Origin: a marine group bacterium Sva0996 bin134
Lineage (GTDB): Bacteria > Actinomycetota > Acidimicrobiia > Acidimicrobiales > Bin134
DNA: 64,000 nt
NCBI GenBank assembly: GCA_002239105.1
Contig: MPNQ01000007.1
Coordinates: forward strand, 62,001 to 126,000
Direction of reading: 5' to 3'
Part shown: piece after piece, positions 35,681 through 47,273 of the stretch
How positions within the stretch are numbered: position 1 is the stretch's first letter
Layout: every line of letters starts with the position of its first letter
Position numbers and translations under genes: made by a program
Notes under the pieces: generated by a model
What the model was told of the DNA's origin: nothing
Databases searched by the model: none
What the model saw: the letters and a program-made list of their open reading frames with translations, nothing else

Positions 35681-36876
35681 GAACTGGCGGGGGCTGGCTC
35701 CTTGGCCGAGCGGCCGTCCGGGCCCATGAGCTCCTCACCCAGTGCGATTGCTCCGGCCAGGGCCACCACCATGACAATCGACGAACCGGTGAACAAAGCC
35801 TCGGCACCCCAGTTGTCGTAGATCCAGCCAGTGGCCAAGGCGGCAATCCCTGCGATGATCAATCCCAATGCCCCGTAGAGGCCTTGAGCAGCGGCCGCCT
35901 GGTCAGGTGGGGCTGACAGGGCTACAGCCAACTGCCCAGCAGGCATAGTGAATGCGTCAAAGACAGCGTGGGCAGCCGACACTGCGATCAGCACCCACAC
36001 GAATTCCACGTAGCCGTATACGAACATGCAGGCCACCGCCCCCATAATCGAGTACGGCATCACTCGCATGGGTCCCTGCTGATGGGCCAATTTGCCCCCG
36101 TAGGGCGCCAGCGGAATCATCGGAAGAGCGAATAGGGCAATGGAAAGGGCGATGACCAGCGTGCTGGCTCCGAGGTCGTCGAGCAACACCGCCCATGAGG
36201 TTTCGAACACCCCGACCGTGGTGAAGAACGCGGCCCCGGCGAGCATGCCGGAATTGAGCGGTCGGATGCGAAACAGATATCGGACGGGCACCTTTGCAGC
36301 CGCCATCTCACCTGCCGACAAGTCCAGCCGGAAGATCCACAGGTAGATCACTACATAGAGGCCGGCCATGAACAGGAATGGGGCTCGCAGGTTGACGAAC
36401 TCGGCCAGAAGTCCAGCCACCACCGGCCCCAGTACGAAGCCGCTTATGTCGAACGCTCCCATCTTGCCCAGGTTCTCGCCCATGTTGGCGGGATCTTGGG
36501 TAATGAGAATTCGACGGATCGCGGGGCCAGTAGCTCCGGTACCGGCTCCGAGGAAGAATCGAGCGGCGGTAAACTGCCATACCTCGTCTGTAATGGCCAT
36601 GCTGAGCATGGAGACGGTGGCCACGATCACGCCACCATGGACGAGAAGCCAGGCGTAGCCCCGATCGGCAAATCGAGCTAATCCAACCTGGGCCACAAAC
36701 CCCGCCAAAAAGCCCACTGCGATGATGAAGCCCAACTCGGTCTCGCTGAAACCCAGCCAGTCCCTGAACTCGGCCAGCAGGGTAAAAAGCGAGCCATAGC
36801 CCATGGACAATGAGCCGGTGACCACGAAGTAAGGCCAGAACGAGCGCGCCATGCTACGCGGGGTGTTCACAGCCAT
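35677..36876 (-). CDS. Major facilitator superfamily transporter
   Basis: This 399-aa protein has about twelve hydrophobic segments, a motif-A-like GLARFADRGYAWLL between helices 2 and 3, and GAGTGATGPAIRR in helix 4. It is a secondary transporter, direction and substrate unknown. Its stop codon overlaps that of the convergent flavoprotein gene. A TAGGGT hexamer (36883-36888) lies 6 bases before the ATG with no ribosome site, consistent with a leaderless message. Adjacency suggests, but does not prove, transport of the operon's substrate. Confidence 0.88.
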   Translation of the reverse strand: MAVNTPRSMARSFWPYFVVTGSLSMGYGSLFTLLAEFRDWLGFSETELGFIIAVGFLAGFVAQVGLARFADRGYAWLLVHGGVIVATVSMLSMAITDEVWQFTAARFFLGAGTGATGPAIRRILITQDPANMGENLGKMGAFDISGFVLGPVVAGLLAEFVNLRAPFLFMAGLYVVIYLWIFRLDLSAGEMAAAKVPVRYLFRIRPLNSGMLAGAAFFTTVGVFETSWAVLLDDLGASTLVIALSIALFALPMIPLAPYGGKLAHQQGPMRVMPYSIMGAVACMFVYGYVEFVWVLIAVSAAHAVFDAFTMPAGQLAVALSAPPDQAAAAQGLYGALGLIIAGIAALATGWIYDNWGAEALFTGSSIVMVVALAGAIALGEELMGPDGRSAKEPAPASS

Positions 36877-36910
36877 CGGGGAACCCTACTCCCAGCCGGC
36901 GCCGACTGGC

Positions 36911-37867
36911 TCAGCGCTCTTCCCGGCGATAGGGCAGGCCCAGGGCGGCTGGTGCGGGAGAGGGGCGGTGGCGGTAGCGCCAGCTGATGATCACCAGCAC
37001 CACCACGGTTAGCACGAAGGGCAAGATGCCCAACAGCGCGGGCGAGATCCGGCTGACCTCCACCCCCAGCAGCTCGATGTCGAACGACTGCAACCGGGGT
37101 TGCAGGGCCAGCGTGAAGCCGAACAGCAGCGCCCCCAGGGCCAGGCGCCCCGGCCGCCACGCCCCGAAGATCACCAAGGCCACCGCGATCCAGCCCCGGC
37201 CGGCCACCATGCCCTCGGTCCAGCCCGGGGCCATGTACAGCGACAGGAACGCCCCGGCCGCCCCCGCAAACGCCCCTCCCGCCATGACCGCCCCCGACCG
37301 CAGGGCCATCACCGAATGGCCGACGGCGTCGGTGGTGGGCGCCGACTCGCCCACGGCCCGCAGGGCCAATCCCAGCCGAGTGCGGGCCAACACGAACCAC
37401 ACGGCCAACCCCAGCCCCACGGTCAAGTACACAACCGGGGGCTGGTCGAAGAAGATCTCGCCGAACCAGCGGATGTCGGCCAGCCCGGCAATGCCCAGAT
37501 CGGTGAACTGGGTTTCGGGCCGCTCTCCCACCACGTTGCGCCCCACATAGGCGGCCAGCCCCAGGCCGCCGATGGTGAGGGCCAAGCCCGACACCACTTG
37601 GTCTGCGCCCAACACCACGCTCACCAGCGCGTGGAACCCGCCCACCAGAGCCCCCACTGCGGCGGCGGCAAAGAACGCGGCCCACGGGCTGCCGGTTTCC
37701 AGCCCGACCATGAACCCGCTCACCGCCCCCATGGCCATCATCCCCTCGACGCCGAGGTTGAGCACGCCGGCCCGCTCCGAAATCAGCTCGCCCAGCGCGG
37801 CCAAGAACACCAGCGTGCCGAACTGCACGGTGGCCACGAACAACCCGATCAGCGCAGCTTCAGACAC
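36911..37867 (-). CDS. Nucleoside ABC transporter permease, NupQ/YufQ type
   Basis: It is a membrane subunit of a BMP-dependent nucleoside importer. LGELISERAGVLNLGVEGMMAMGA (here split around residues 25-48) is the family signature, with about nine hydrophobic helices over 318 aa. It is the last gene of the four-gene operon receptor-ATPase-permease-permease. It starts with GTG, 34 bases after the first permease. Known systems of this class import purine and pyrimidine nucleosides or bases, which fits the downstream catabolic genes. Confidence 0.9.
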   Translation of the reverse strand: MSEAALIGLFVATVQFGTLVFLAALGELISERAGVLNLGVEGMMAMGAVSGFMVGLETGSPWAAFFAAAAVGALVGGFHALVSVVLGADQVVSGLALTIGGLGLAAYVGRNVVGERPETQFTDLGIAGLADIRWFGEIFFDQPPVVYLTVGLGLAVWFVLARTRLGLALRAVGESAPTTDAVGHSVMALRSGAVMAGGAFAGAAGAFLSLYMAPGWTEGMVAGRGWIAVALVIFGAWRPGRLALGALLFGFTLALQPRLQSFDIELLGVEVSRISPALLGILPFVLTVVVLVIISWRYRHRPSPAPAALGLPYRREER

Positions 37868-37901
37868 TAGAGACCTTCCCTGGAGAAATCAGCTTCAGAC
37901 A

Positions 37902-39014
37902 TCAGGCGCCTTCCACAGCAAGGTCAGCTTCTTCGGGCTCATCGCCTGGCAACTGGCCGGCGGGACCGGTCCAGCGGATCCGGTAGTTGAAGAAAACCGC
38001 TGCCACCAGGGCGCCGAACAGGATCATGGCCTGCAATATGTCGGAGATTGCCGAGCTGACTCCCAGGGTCTGGATGCTCTGGCCGCCCACCTGAACTGCC
38101 CCGAACACAACGGCCGCCACCGCCACCCCCGAGGGCCGCATGAGGGCGAGGGCGGCCACGATGATGCCGGCAAACCCGTACCCATTGGACAACCCTGACT
38201 CCAACCGAGTGGCCGACCCGGTGAGCTGCACCGCGCCGGCCAACCCGGCGATGCCGCCCGACAACAAGAGCGCAGTCAGGATCTTTCGGCGCAGGGAAAT
38301 CCCGGCGTAGCGGGCGGTGTTGGGCGATGACCCCGCCAAGCGCAGCTCATAGCCCCATGCGGTGCGGGACACGGCCAGCCAGAACACGATCAGCAGGCCC
38401 AGCGCGATGAGCGTGCCGATGTTGGCCCGGCCGAACAGCCCCGGCAACGACGCCTGCTCCGGCACCGGCTCGATCACCGCGAACCCGAACGAGTCGGGGT
38501 CTTTCCACGGGCCGGTCTCCAGCCACTCCACCACCCGGATGGCCACATAGACCAGCATCAGCGTGGTGATGATCTCGCTCACCCCCAGATGCGACCGAGC
38601 CAGCGCGGGACCGAGCATCAGCACCATGCCTCCGGCCACACCGCACACCATCATCACCGCGATCAACAACGGGCCGGACAGGCCGTCGGCCACCATGGCC
38701 ACGCCGGCGGCGATGGTGGCGCCGGCCATCATCTGACCCTCGGCGCCGATGTTCCACAACCCCATCGATCCGGCAACCGCCACCGCCAAGCCGGTCAGCG
38801 CCAACGGGGTAGCCCGCTCCAGCGTGCGAGCCAGCGAGTCGCTGCCCATGAACGCGGAGTCGAACATCCGCTCGTACACCTCAGCCGGACTGTGGCCCGA
38901 GGTGGACAGCAGAACCACTCCCAGCACCAGCGCCACCGCGATTCCGACCACAAAGGCCACCGCCTGGGTGCCGGGGATCACCTTCTCCCGCCGGGCCAGC
39001 ACCGGCCGAATCAT
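37902..39014 (-). CDS. Nucleoside ABC transporter permease, NupP/YufP type
   Basis: This 370-aa permease pairs with the NupQ-type protein. GLWNIGAEGQMMAGA (about residues 84-98) is the family signature, and LGVSEIITTLML marks the next cytoplasmic loop. Its start overlaps the ATPase gene stop by 4 bases (ATGA). The subunit composition (one double ATPase, two different permeases, one BMP lipoprotein) is that of nucleoside rather than sugar importers. Confidence 0.92.
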   Translation of the reverse strand: MIRPVLARREKVIPGTQAVAFVVGIAVALVLGVVLLSTSGHSPAEVYERMFDSAFMGSDSLARTLERATPLALTGLAVAVAGSMGLWNIGAEGQMMAGATIAAGVAMVADGLSGPLLIAVMMVCGVAGGMVLMLGPALARSHLGVSEIITTLMLVYVAIRVVEWLETGPWKDPDSFGFAVIEPVPEQASLPGLFGRANIGTLIALGLLIVFWLAVSRTAWGYELRLAGSSPNTARYAGISLRRKILTALLLSGGIAGLAGAVQLTGSATRLESGLSNGYGFAGIIVAALALMRPSGVAVAAVVFGAVQVGGQSIQTLGVSSAISDILQAMILFGALVAAVFFNYRIRWTGPAGQLPGDEPEEADLAVEGA

Positions 39015-40528
39015 GCCGACACCTGTCCCGCCATCGCCGAGCCCACCTCGCCCCTGGTGGCGGCGTCCGGGTCCAACTCGGCCACCACCCGGCCCTCGTA
39101 CATCACCATGAGGCGATCGGATAGGGCCAGCAGCTCGTCCAAATCCTCGGAGATCAAAAGCACGCCCACCCCGTCGGCTCTCTGGGCCACCAAGTGGCTC
39201 TGAATGGCGGCCACCCCCTGCACGTCCAATCCCCGGGTGGGCTGGGCTGCCACCAGCACCGAGGGCTGCTCGGCCAACTCCCGGCCCAAGAGCAGCCGCT
39301 GAAGATTTCCTCCCGACAACCCGGCCACCGGGTCGTGGAGGCGACCCACCCGAACCCCGAACTTCTCCACCAGATCACGGCAGAAGCCAAGGCACTGGGC
39401 CATAACCAGCATGAGGCCCTGCCGCTGGGAGCGGTACGACCGGACTACCGAGTTGTCCACCACCGACATCTTGGGCGCCAGTCCAACCCCGAGGCGATCC
39501 TCGGGCACATAGGCCAAACCGAGGCGATAGCGGGCGCCGGGCGGAGTTTGGGTGACGTCCTGCTGGTTGAGCTCCACCCGGCCCCCGGTGGGCGACCGCA
39601 GCCCCGCGATCGTCTCGGCCAACTCCTTCTGGCCGTTGCCCGACACTCCGGCGATGCCCACGATCTCCCCCGATCGCACCGTCAGGGTTACCTCGGACAA
39701 GGCGGGCAAACCCCGGTCGCTGAGGGCGCTTACGCCATCGAGCACCAGTGCCTCGCCACCGGCCTCGATGGGCGGCGGGCGATCCACATATCCGCCCTCC
39801 GACGACCCCACCATCAACTCGGCCAGCGCGGCCCTGTCCACCGTCTCCAAATCCTCCACGGTGGCCACCGTCTTGCCCAACCGTAGAACAGTGGCCTCAT
39901 CGCAGAAGGCCACCACCTCGTCCAGCTTGTGGCTGATGTAGATGACGGAGCGCCCGTCGTCGGCCATGGCCCGCAGCGCGGCACCCAGCTCGGCGGCCTC
40001 TCCGGGGGTCAGCACCGCGGTGGGCTCGTCCATGACCAGCACCGAGGCATCTCTCCACAGGGCCTTGAGGATCTCCACCCGCTGGCGCTCGCCCATTGAG
40101 AGCTGCCACACCGGTCGGCTGGGGTCGGCGGCCATGCCGTAGGCCGCCGACAGCTCGGCCACCCGGTTTTCGATCTCAGAGCTTCGAAGCAGCCGAGGAG
40201 CGGCTCCCAGCACGATGTTCTCAGCCACCGTCAAGGAGGGCACCAATCGGAACTCCTGGTACACCATTCCCACCCCAGCGGCGATGGCATCGGCCGGCGA
40301 GTGGAAGTGGCGGCGCTGGCCGTTCACCCACACCTCGCCGCCGTCAGGCCGGTATACGCCGGCCAGCACGTTCACCAGGGTGGTCTTTCCTGCGCCGTTC
40401 TCCCCCAACAGGGCGTGGATGGTGCCGGGGCGAACCCGCAGATCAGCCCCGGCACAGGCGATCACTCCGGGGAATTGCTTCTCAATTCCCCGGAGCCAGA
40501 CCGCATGGTCGGCATTCTCAGATGCCAT
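39011..40528 (-). CDS. Nucleoside ABC transporter ATP-binding protein with two ATPase domains (NupO/YufO type)
   Basis: Two ABC domains lie in tandem over 505 aa. The first has Walker A GENGAGKT (about 38-45), the signature LSMGERQRVEI and Walker B LVMDEPTAVL. The second has GVSGNGQKE in place of Walker A, a signature LSGGNLQRLLLG and a degenerate Walker B region VLVAAQPTRGLD. This asymmetry is normal for the RbsA/NupO family. It energises import with the two permeases and is translationally coupled to the next gene. Confidence 0.93.
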   Translation of the reverse strand: MASENADHAVWLRGIEKQFPGVIACAGADLRVRPGTIHALLGENGAGKTTLVNVLAGVYRPDGGEVWVNGQRRHFHSPADAIAAGVGMVYQEFRLVPSLTVAENIVLGAAPRLLRSSEIENRVAELSAAYGMAADPSRPVWQLSMGERQRVEILKALWRDASVLVMDEPTAVLTPGEAAELGAALRAMADDGRSVIYISHKLDEVVAFCDEATVLRLGKTVATVEDLETVDRAALAELMVGSSEGGYVDRPPPIEAGGEALVLDGVSALSDRGLPALSEVTLTVRSGEIVGIAGVSGNGQKELAETIAGLRSPTGGRVELNQQDVTQTPPGARYRLGLAYVPEDRLGVGLAPKMSVVDNSVVRSYRSQRQGLMLVMAQCLGFCRDLVEKFGVRVGRLHDPVAGLSGGNLQRLLLGRELAEQPSVLVAAQPTRGLDVQGVAAIQSHLVAQRADGVGVLLISEDLDELLALSDRLMVMYEGRVVAELDPDAATRGEVGSAMAGQVSA

Positions 40529-40555
40529 TTGGAAACCGGGAGGCCCCGGTCAATC

Positions 40556-41647
40556 TCAGCCAGTCGCGCTGCCGACGACGCCTTCGACGAAGAACCCCAT
40601 GCCCAGCATGGCACCGTCTTCCATCGTTTCGCCTTCGGCCACTACTGCGTTGCCGTCTTGATCCCGGATTTCGCCGGTGAACACGTCCCACGAGCCGTCG
40701 GTGAGCTGGGCCGCCACCTCGTCGATCTCGGCGGCGACATCGGCCGGCACATCGGCGGCCAGCGGAGCGAGGGCCACGATCCCGTCGTCCATACCGCCCC
40801 AGTAGGCGCCGGGCGTGTAGCTGTCCGAAGCCACTGCCTCGATGATCCGGGCGTAGTACGGCCCCCAGTTCCACACCGGTGCAGTGATGAACGCATCCGG
40901 GGCAAACTCACTCATGTCAGAGTTGTACGACACCCATCGGGCCCCTGCCGCCTCGGCGGCCAGCCCCGGTGCCGTGGAGTCCTGGTGCATGGCGATCACG
41001 TCGGCGCCGGCCTCGATCAGCGCCGCGGCGCTGTCGCCCTCAACCGCGGGGTCGAACCAGGTGAAGGTCCAGGTGACGTGGACTTCCACGTCGGGGTTGA
41101 CCCGCTGCGCACCCAGGGTGAAGGCGTTGATGCCCCGCAGCACCTCAGGGATCGGGAAGGCGGCCACATAGCCGATCCGGTTGGCCTCGGTGATGGCGCC
41201 CGCGGCCATGCCCGACAGGTAGCGGGGCTGGTACATGCGGCCGAAGTAGTTGCCGAAGTTGGTGTCGTTCATCTTGTACCCGCTGGCGTGCTCGAACACC
41301 ACGTCGGGGTATTCGCCGGCCAATTCCTCCATGGGGTCCATGTATCCGAAGGAGGTGGCGAAGATGATGTCGGCCCCCTCGTTCTCGATGAAGTCCACCA
41401 CCACCGCACGGAAGTCCTCGGCAACCTCGGGGACGCTCTCCACGAACAGCGTGGTCGCCCCGGTCTGCTCCTCGGCAAACTGGCGGCCCTGGTCATGGGC
41501 CCATGTCCAGCCCGCGTCGCCCGGTGGGCCCACATAGACGAACGCGGCGACCACCTCGTCGTCACCGTCGTCGTTGCCGCACCCCGCTGCGACCAACGTC
41601 AATACCGCCAAGACCACCAGTGACTTCAGCAACAACTTCTTTGCCAT
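40556..41647 (-). CDS. BMP family nucleoside-binding lipoprotein
   Basis: This is the receptor of the importer. It has a signal peptide with lipobox VAAGC (Cys about residue 23). The PnrA/BMP fold follows, with AAFVYVGPPGDAGWTWAHDQG, IIFATSFGYMDPM and YLSGMAAGAITEANRIGYV. The start at ATG 41647 is preferred over 41650 because AAGGAGG lies five bases before it; a much longer upstream open frame is not supported. It is the first gene of the importer operon and diverges from the PLP-enzyme gene. BMP proteins bind purine nucleosides or related bases. Confidence 0.93.
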   Translation of the reverse strand: MAKKLLLKSLVVLAVLTLVAAGCGNDDGDDEVVAAFVYVGPPGDAGWTWAHDQGRQFAEEQTGATTLFVESVPEVAEDFRAVVVDFIENEGADIIFATSFGYMDPMEELAGEYPDVVFEHASGYKMNDTNFGNYFGRMYQPRYLSGMAAGAITEANRIGYVAAFPIPEVLRGINAFTLGAQRVNPDVEVHVTWTFTWFDPAVEGDSAAALIEAGADVIAMHQDSTAPGLAAEAAGARWVSYNSDMSEFAPDAFITAPVWNWGPYYARIIEAVASDSYTPGAYWGGMDDGIVALAPLAADVPADVAAEIDEVAAQLTDGSWDVFTGEIRDQDGNAVVAEGETMEDGAMLGMGFFVEGVVGSATG

Positions 41648-41764
41648 CATTCCCTCCTTGGATCGGCTCAAAAGCCAGCGCCAAGAGAGTAGCCTGTAAC
41701 GCTGACACTGGTGCCCCCAACCGGGTCGCCGCTCCATTACAACTCCGATTCGACAGGTTCTGCC

Positions 41765-43257
<1,493 letters not shown>

Positions 43258-43258
<1 letters not shown>

Positions 43259-44457
43259 TGGCCCAAGGCCTGACTTGCTCGTGTGGGGCGGTGACGGCGG
43301 GCGACGCGTGGGCGTGTGGGAATAGGGGGGTTGATGACCAAGATCATGTGCTGGCGCTGCCGATGTTGGAGTGGTCGGTGGACACCTCGAGCAAGCAACC
43401 GTTTGTGCGCTACCGAAAGATGCTGTGGTCGTGGGTTGAGGCTGACGATGACGGCTGGTTTGTGGATCGTGTGGGCCGGCTCGATGCTGCGGTGGCTGGA
43501 GTAGACGGGCATGGCTTCGAGGTCACTCCTTGCTCAGAATCCCTGATTGGCGGGCGGAACATCACCGTCAAAGACGAGACAAACAATGTGTCGGGGTCGC
43601 ACAAGGCTCGGCACACGTTTGGGTTGATGCTGCATTTGTTGGTGCGGGAGCGTCGGGCTGGTTCTGCTGGCCGGCCTTCGCTGGCAATCGCCTCTTGCGG
43701 CAACGCCGCAGTGGCCGCGGCGGTGGTGGCTGCCGCTGAGCGCTGGCCGCTCACCGTGTACGTGCCTGAGGTTGCTGAGGCGGCCGTAGTGGCCCGGTTG
43801 CGGGAGCTGGATGCGACGGTGGAGTTCTGCCCTCGGATCGACGGGGAGGAGGGCGACCCTTCCTATCTCCGCTTTAGGGAGGCGGTCCGCGCCGGCGCGG
43901 TTCCCTTCGGCTGTCAGGGGCCGGACAACGGCTACACCATCGACGGGGGCCGAACGCTGGGTTATGAGCTGGCGGAACAGGCTCCGGACATTGACCGGGT
44001 GTATGTCCAGGTGGGCGGGGGTGCACTGGCCGCGTCGGTGGCTCAGGGACTTGCCATCGGCAATTCCCAGGCTGCTTTGATGGCCGTGCAGACCGAGGGG
44101 TGCGCTCCGCTGGCCCGGGCATGGGACAGAACCGCCGAGCTGGGCGGGCTGGACGAGGCCCGCCGACAGCGTGCCGCTGTCATGTGGCCGTGGACGCCAA
44201 CCCCTTTCTCGGCGGCCACCGGGATCCTCGATGACGAGACCTACGACTGGGCTGCGGTTACCGAGGCGATGGCAGCCACCGGCGGCCATCCCGTTGTGGT
44301 GCCCGAGCCGGTGGTGACCGACGCCTGCGAAGCAGGACGGGCTGCCACCGGCATCAACGTCAGTCCCACGGGCTCGGCTGGCTTGGCCGGGTTGCTGTGC
44401 GACGACCCGCCCCCAGAGGCCAAACCGGCTGTGTTGTTCACCGGAGCTCAGCGATGA
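43258..44457 (+). CDS. Threonine-synthase-like PLP-dependent enzyme
   Basis: This 399-aa protein has the PLP Lys in KDETNNVSGSHKARH (about residues 101-115), SCGNAAVAAAV and GGGALAASVAQG. These motifs place it with threonine synthase and diaminopropionate ammonia-lyase relatives. It starts with a short Cys-containing segment (LTCSCGAV and AWACGN), as threonine synthases often do. Codon use and T-rich stretches differ slightly from its neighbours. It is coupled to both neighbours (TAATG before, ATGA after). Biosynthetic threonine synthase is unlikely in this setting; a lyase role is inferred. Confidence 0.7.
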
Positions 44458-45752
44458 CCGCTCGCACAGTGCTGAGAGGCGCCCGCTGGCCCGGCGACAT
44501 CGCCATCGCCGATGGCGTCATCGTCGACACGGGCATCGTCGAGCCTCAGCCTGGCGATGCCGTGGTCAATGTGGACGGCGACATAATCACCGCGGGGTTG
44601 GCCAACACCCACCACCACCTCTATCAATGGATGACCCGAGGTCGGGCGGTGGGCTGCGACCTGTTCGGCTGGCTGGTGGAGCTGTATCCGGTGTGGGGAC
44701 GACTGACCGTGGAAGACGTGGCCGCCGCCGCGCTAGTAGGGCTGGGAGAGCTGGCCGTCACCGGTTGCACGTCCGCGTCCGATCACCACTATCTGGTGCC
44801 CCACGGCGACGACGCGGTGTTCGACGCCATCGTCGAAGCCGCCGCCGCCGTGGGCATCCGGCTGCACCTCAGCCGGGGCTCGATGGACCTGGGCGAATCG
44901 CAGGGCGGGCTGCCTCCCGACCATGTGGTGGAAGACCTGGACTCGATCATGGCCTCCACCGAGCGGGTGATCGCCCAGTACCACGACGGCGACATGGTGC
45001 ATGTGGTGGTGGCGCCGTGCAGCCCGTTCTCGGTCAGCTCTGAGCTGATGGAGGCTTCGGCTGCGCTAGCCCGACAACATGGCCTGCGGCTCCATACTCA
45101 CCTGTGCGAGACCATCGACGAGCAGGAGCACTGCCTGGAGCGGTTCGGCCGCCGACCGGTGGAGCAACTCGACGATTGGGGCTGGGTGGGCGACGACGTG
45201 TGGCTGGCCCACGGCATCTGGATCAACGACGAGGAGATCACCCGGCTCGGCTCCGCAGGGGTGGGAGTGGCCCACTGCCCGTCGTCCAACGCCCGCCTGG
45301 CCGCAGGCACCTGCCGGGTGACCGACCTGGAGGCCGCCGGTGTGCCGGTGGGGCTGGGGGTGGACGGGGTGGCGTCCAACGAGGTGGGTGGCCTGTTCCC
45401 CGAACTGCGCCAGTCGCTGTACGCCGCCCGATTGCGAGCCGAGGACCCCAGCGCCTTCATGCCCGCCGACGCCATTCGACTGGGCACCTCAGGCGGGGCG
45501 AACTGCCTGGGAGTGGCCGACCGGCTCGGGACCATCGAACCCGGCATGGTCGCCGACCTGGCCGTGTGGCCCGGCGACGACATCGCCGACGTGGCCGATC
45601 CCCTGGCCGGCCTGGTGCTGGGCCCCGACCGCCGGGTCCGCCACCTCTACGTCGCCGGCAACCCCGTCGTCCAAGATGGCCACCTCCTCGGCTCCGACCT
45701 AACCGCCGCCCACGCCGACCTCGCCCACCGAGCCCGCCGCCTCTGGGACTAG
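44454..45752 (+). CDS. Amidohydrolase, 8-oxoguanine deaminase-like
   Basis: This is a TIM-barrel metal-dependent deaminase of about 432 aa. Metal ligands are visible in NTHHHLYQWM, HTHLCETIDEQ, AHGIWINDEEI and GVDGVASNE. HCPSSNARLAAG and the early GCDLFGWLVELYPVW segment are characteristic of 8-oxoguanine deaminase and its close relatives (hydroxyatrazine-type hydrolases). The start ATG overlaps the preceding stop (ATGA), so three genes from 41765 form one operon. It would turn 8-oxoguanine to uric acid. Its stop abuts the convergent carboxylase stop with no gap. Confidence 0.85.
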   Translation: MTARTVLRGARWPGDIAIADGVIVDTGIVEPQPGDAVVNVDGDIITAGLANTHHHLYQWMTRGRAVGCDLFGWLVELYPVWGRLTVEDVAAAALVGLGELAVTGCTSASDHHYLVPHGDDAVFDAIVEAAAAVGIRLHLSRGSMDLGESQGGLPPDHVVEDLDSIMASTERVIAQYHDGDMVHVVVAPCSPFSVSSELMEASAALARQHGLRLHTHLCETIDEQEHCLERFGRRPVEQLDDWGWVGDDVWLAHGIWINDEEITRLGSAGVGVAHCPSSNARLAAGTCRVTDLEAAGVPVGLGVDGVASNEVGGLFPELRQSLYAARLRAEDPSAFMPADAIRLGTSGGANCLGVADRLGTIEPGMVADLAVWPGDDIADVADPLAGLVLGPDRRVRHLYVAGNPVVQDGHLLGSDLTAAHADLAHRARRLWD

Positions 45753-47213
45753 CTAGCGATTCTCAGCTAGCTGAAGCGAGTTGAGGATGGCGTTGCGCAT
45801 GTCTCGGGGGTCGATCACGTCGTCGCTGCCTAGGCGGTTGGCCAGGCGGTAGGGGCCAGAGCGCTGGTCGCGCTCCACTTGGGCCTGGGTCTCGGCGTCG
45901 AGCTTGGCTGAGCGGCCGCCGGGCTCGGCGGGCATGGCGGCCATGTTCACGCTGGGCAGGGCGAACGACTGGGTCTGGTTGTCGAACGGGTTCTGGGCCA
46001 TCACCACCGAGCCGAAGCCGAACGCTTTGCGCATGGTTATCTCGATCTTGGGGTTGGTGAGGCGGCGCTCGGCCTTGTACATCTTGCCGCCCCACTTCAA
46101 GATGCCCTCCCGCTCGGCCTTGGTGCCGGCCATCACGCCGGGGTTGTCGGCCAGAAACACCACCGGGTGGTCGTAGTTGCCGATCACCTCCAAGAAGTCA
46201 GTGGCCTTGATGGCCGCGGCCGAGTCCACCGAGCCGGCCAAATAGGAGGGGTTGTTGGCCACGATCATGCTGGGCCGTCCCCCGAAACGGGCCAGCCCGA
46301 TGATGATGGCCGGGCCGTAGGCGGGCTGGATCTCAAAGAAGCTGCCGTCGTCCACGGTCAAATCGATCACATCGTGCATGTCGTAGGGGCGGCGGTCGTT
46401 GGGGGGGATCACATCGAGCAGCTCTTCCACAAGGCGCGGCTCGGTGTCGGGGCCGGTGAAGCGATGCGCGGGTTGGCCGGCCCGAGACGGGAAGTACGAG
46501 AGGTAGAGCCGGGCCATGTCGATGGCCGACTCGTCGTCGGGGGCTTCGTTGTGGGCCGAGCCGGCGATGCGGGTGCAGACGTGGGCACCGCCCAGCTCCT
46601 CTTTGGTCACGTCCTCGCCGGTGGCCGCCTTCACCAGGGGCGGACCGCCGGTGAACATGGAGGCGTACGACGTCATGATCACGAAGTCGCTGAGGGGAGC
46701 GGCCAGCGCGCCGTGGCCGGCGGAGGCCCCCATCACCAGACACACCATGGGCACCTGCCCGTTCAAATCGGCGTAGGCCTGGAGGTCGCCGGGCGAGCGG
46801 CTGCCCCCGGTGTCGGTGAGCCGGTGGCCGGCCCCCTCCAGCATGGTCACCAGCGGAAGGCCTTCCTGGGCGGCTAACTCGGCAATGCGGTAGCGCTTGG
46901 CAGTATTGCCCGCCCCGATCGACCCGCCCAACACGGTGAAGTCCTCGGCACCGGCCAGCACGGTGCGGCCGTCGATGCGGCCGTAGCCGCACACGAACCC
47001 GTCGGAGGGGATGTCTTCCATGGTGCCAACCAGCGAGCCGATCTCCCGGAACGTGCCCGGATCGAACAGCCGGTCGATGCGCTGGCGCACATCCAGCTTG
47101 CCCCGGGAGTGCATGTACTTCTCGACCCGGTCGGGGCCGCCCATGGCCGCGCCCTCAGTGCGCCGCCGGTCCAGCTCCTCCAGCCACGGCTTCCACTCCT
47201 CGCGGTTGCTCAT
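45753..47213 (-). CDS. Acyl-CoA carboxylase, carboxyltransferase (beta) subunit
   Basis: The 486-aa protein has both halves of the carboxyltransferase fold: GGSIGAGNTAKRYRIAELA and EGAGHRLTDTGGSRS in the N-half, and VFLADNPGVMAGTKAEREG in the C-half. GASAGHGALAAPLSD forms the oxyanion-hole loop. This subunit moves CO2 from biotin to propionyl-, acetyl- or a related acyl-CoA. No biotin carboxylase or carrier gene is nearby, so it works with subunits coded elsewhere. It lies 60 bases after the F420-type oxidoreductase gene in the same direction. Confidence 0.9.
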   Translation of the reverse strand: MSNREEWKPWLEELDRRRTEGAAMGGPDRVEKYMHSRGKLDVRQRIDRLFDPGTFREIGSLVGTMEDIPSDGFVCGYGRIDGRTVLAGAEDFTVLGGSIGAGNTAKRYRIAELAAQEGLPLVTMLEGAGHRLTDTGGSRSPGDLQAYADLNGQVPMVCLVMGASAGHGALAAPLSDFVIMTSYASMFTGGPPLVKAATGEDVTKEELGGAHVCTRIAGSAHNEAPDDESAIDMARLYLSYFPSRAGQPAHRFTGPDTEPRLVEELLDVIPPNDRRPYDMHDVIDLTVDDGSFFEIQPAYGPAIIIGLARFGGRPSMIVANNPSYLAGSVDSAAAIKATDFLEVIGNYDHPVVFLADNPGVMAGTKAEREGILKWGGKMYKAERRLTNPKIEITMRKAFGFGSVVMAQNPFDNQTQSFALPSVNMAAMPAEPGGRSAKLDAETQAQVERDQRSGPYRLANRLGSDDVIDPRDMRNAILNSLQLAENR

Positions 47214-47273
47214 GGTCCTAACTCTTCCAGCTATGGCTGTCCAGGTTCTGATCGTGCCGGTAGTGGATGCTCG

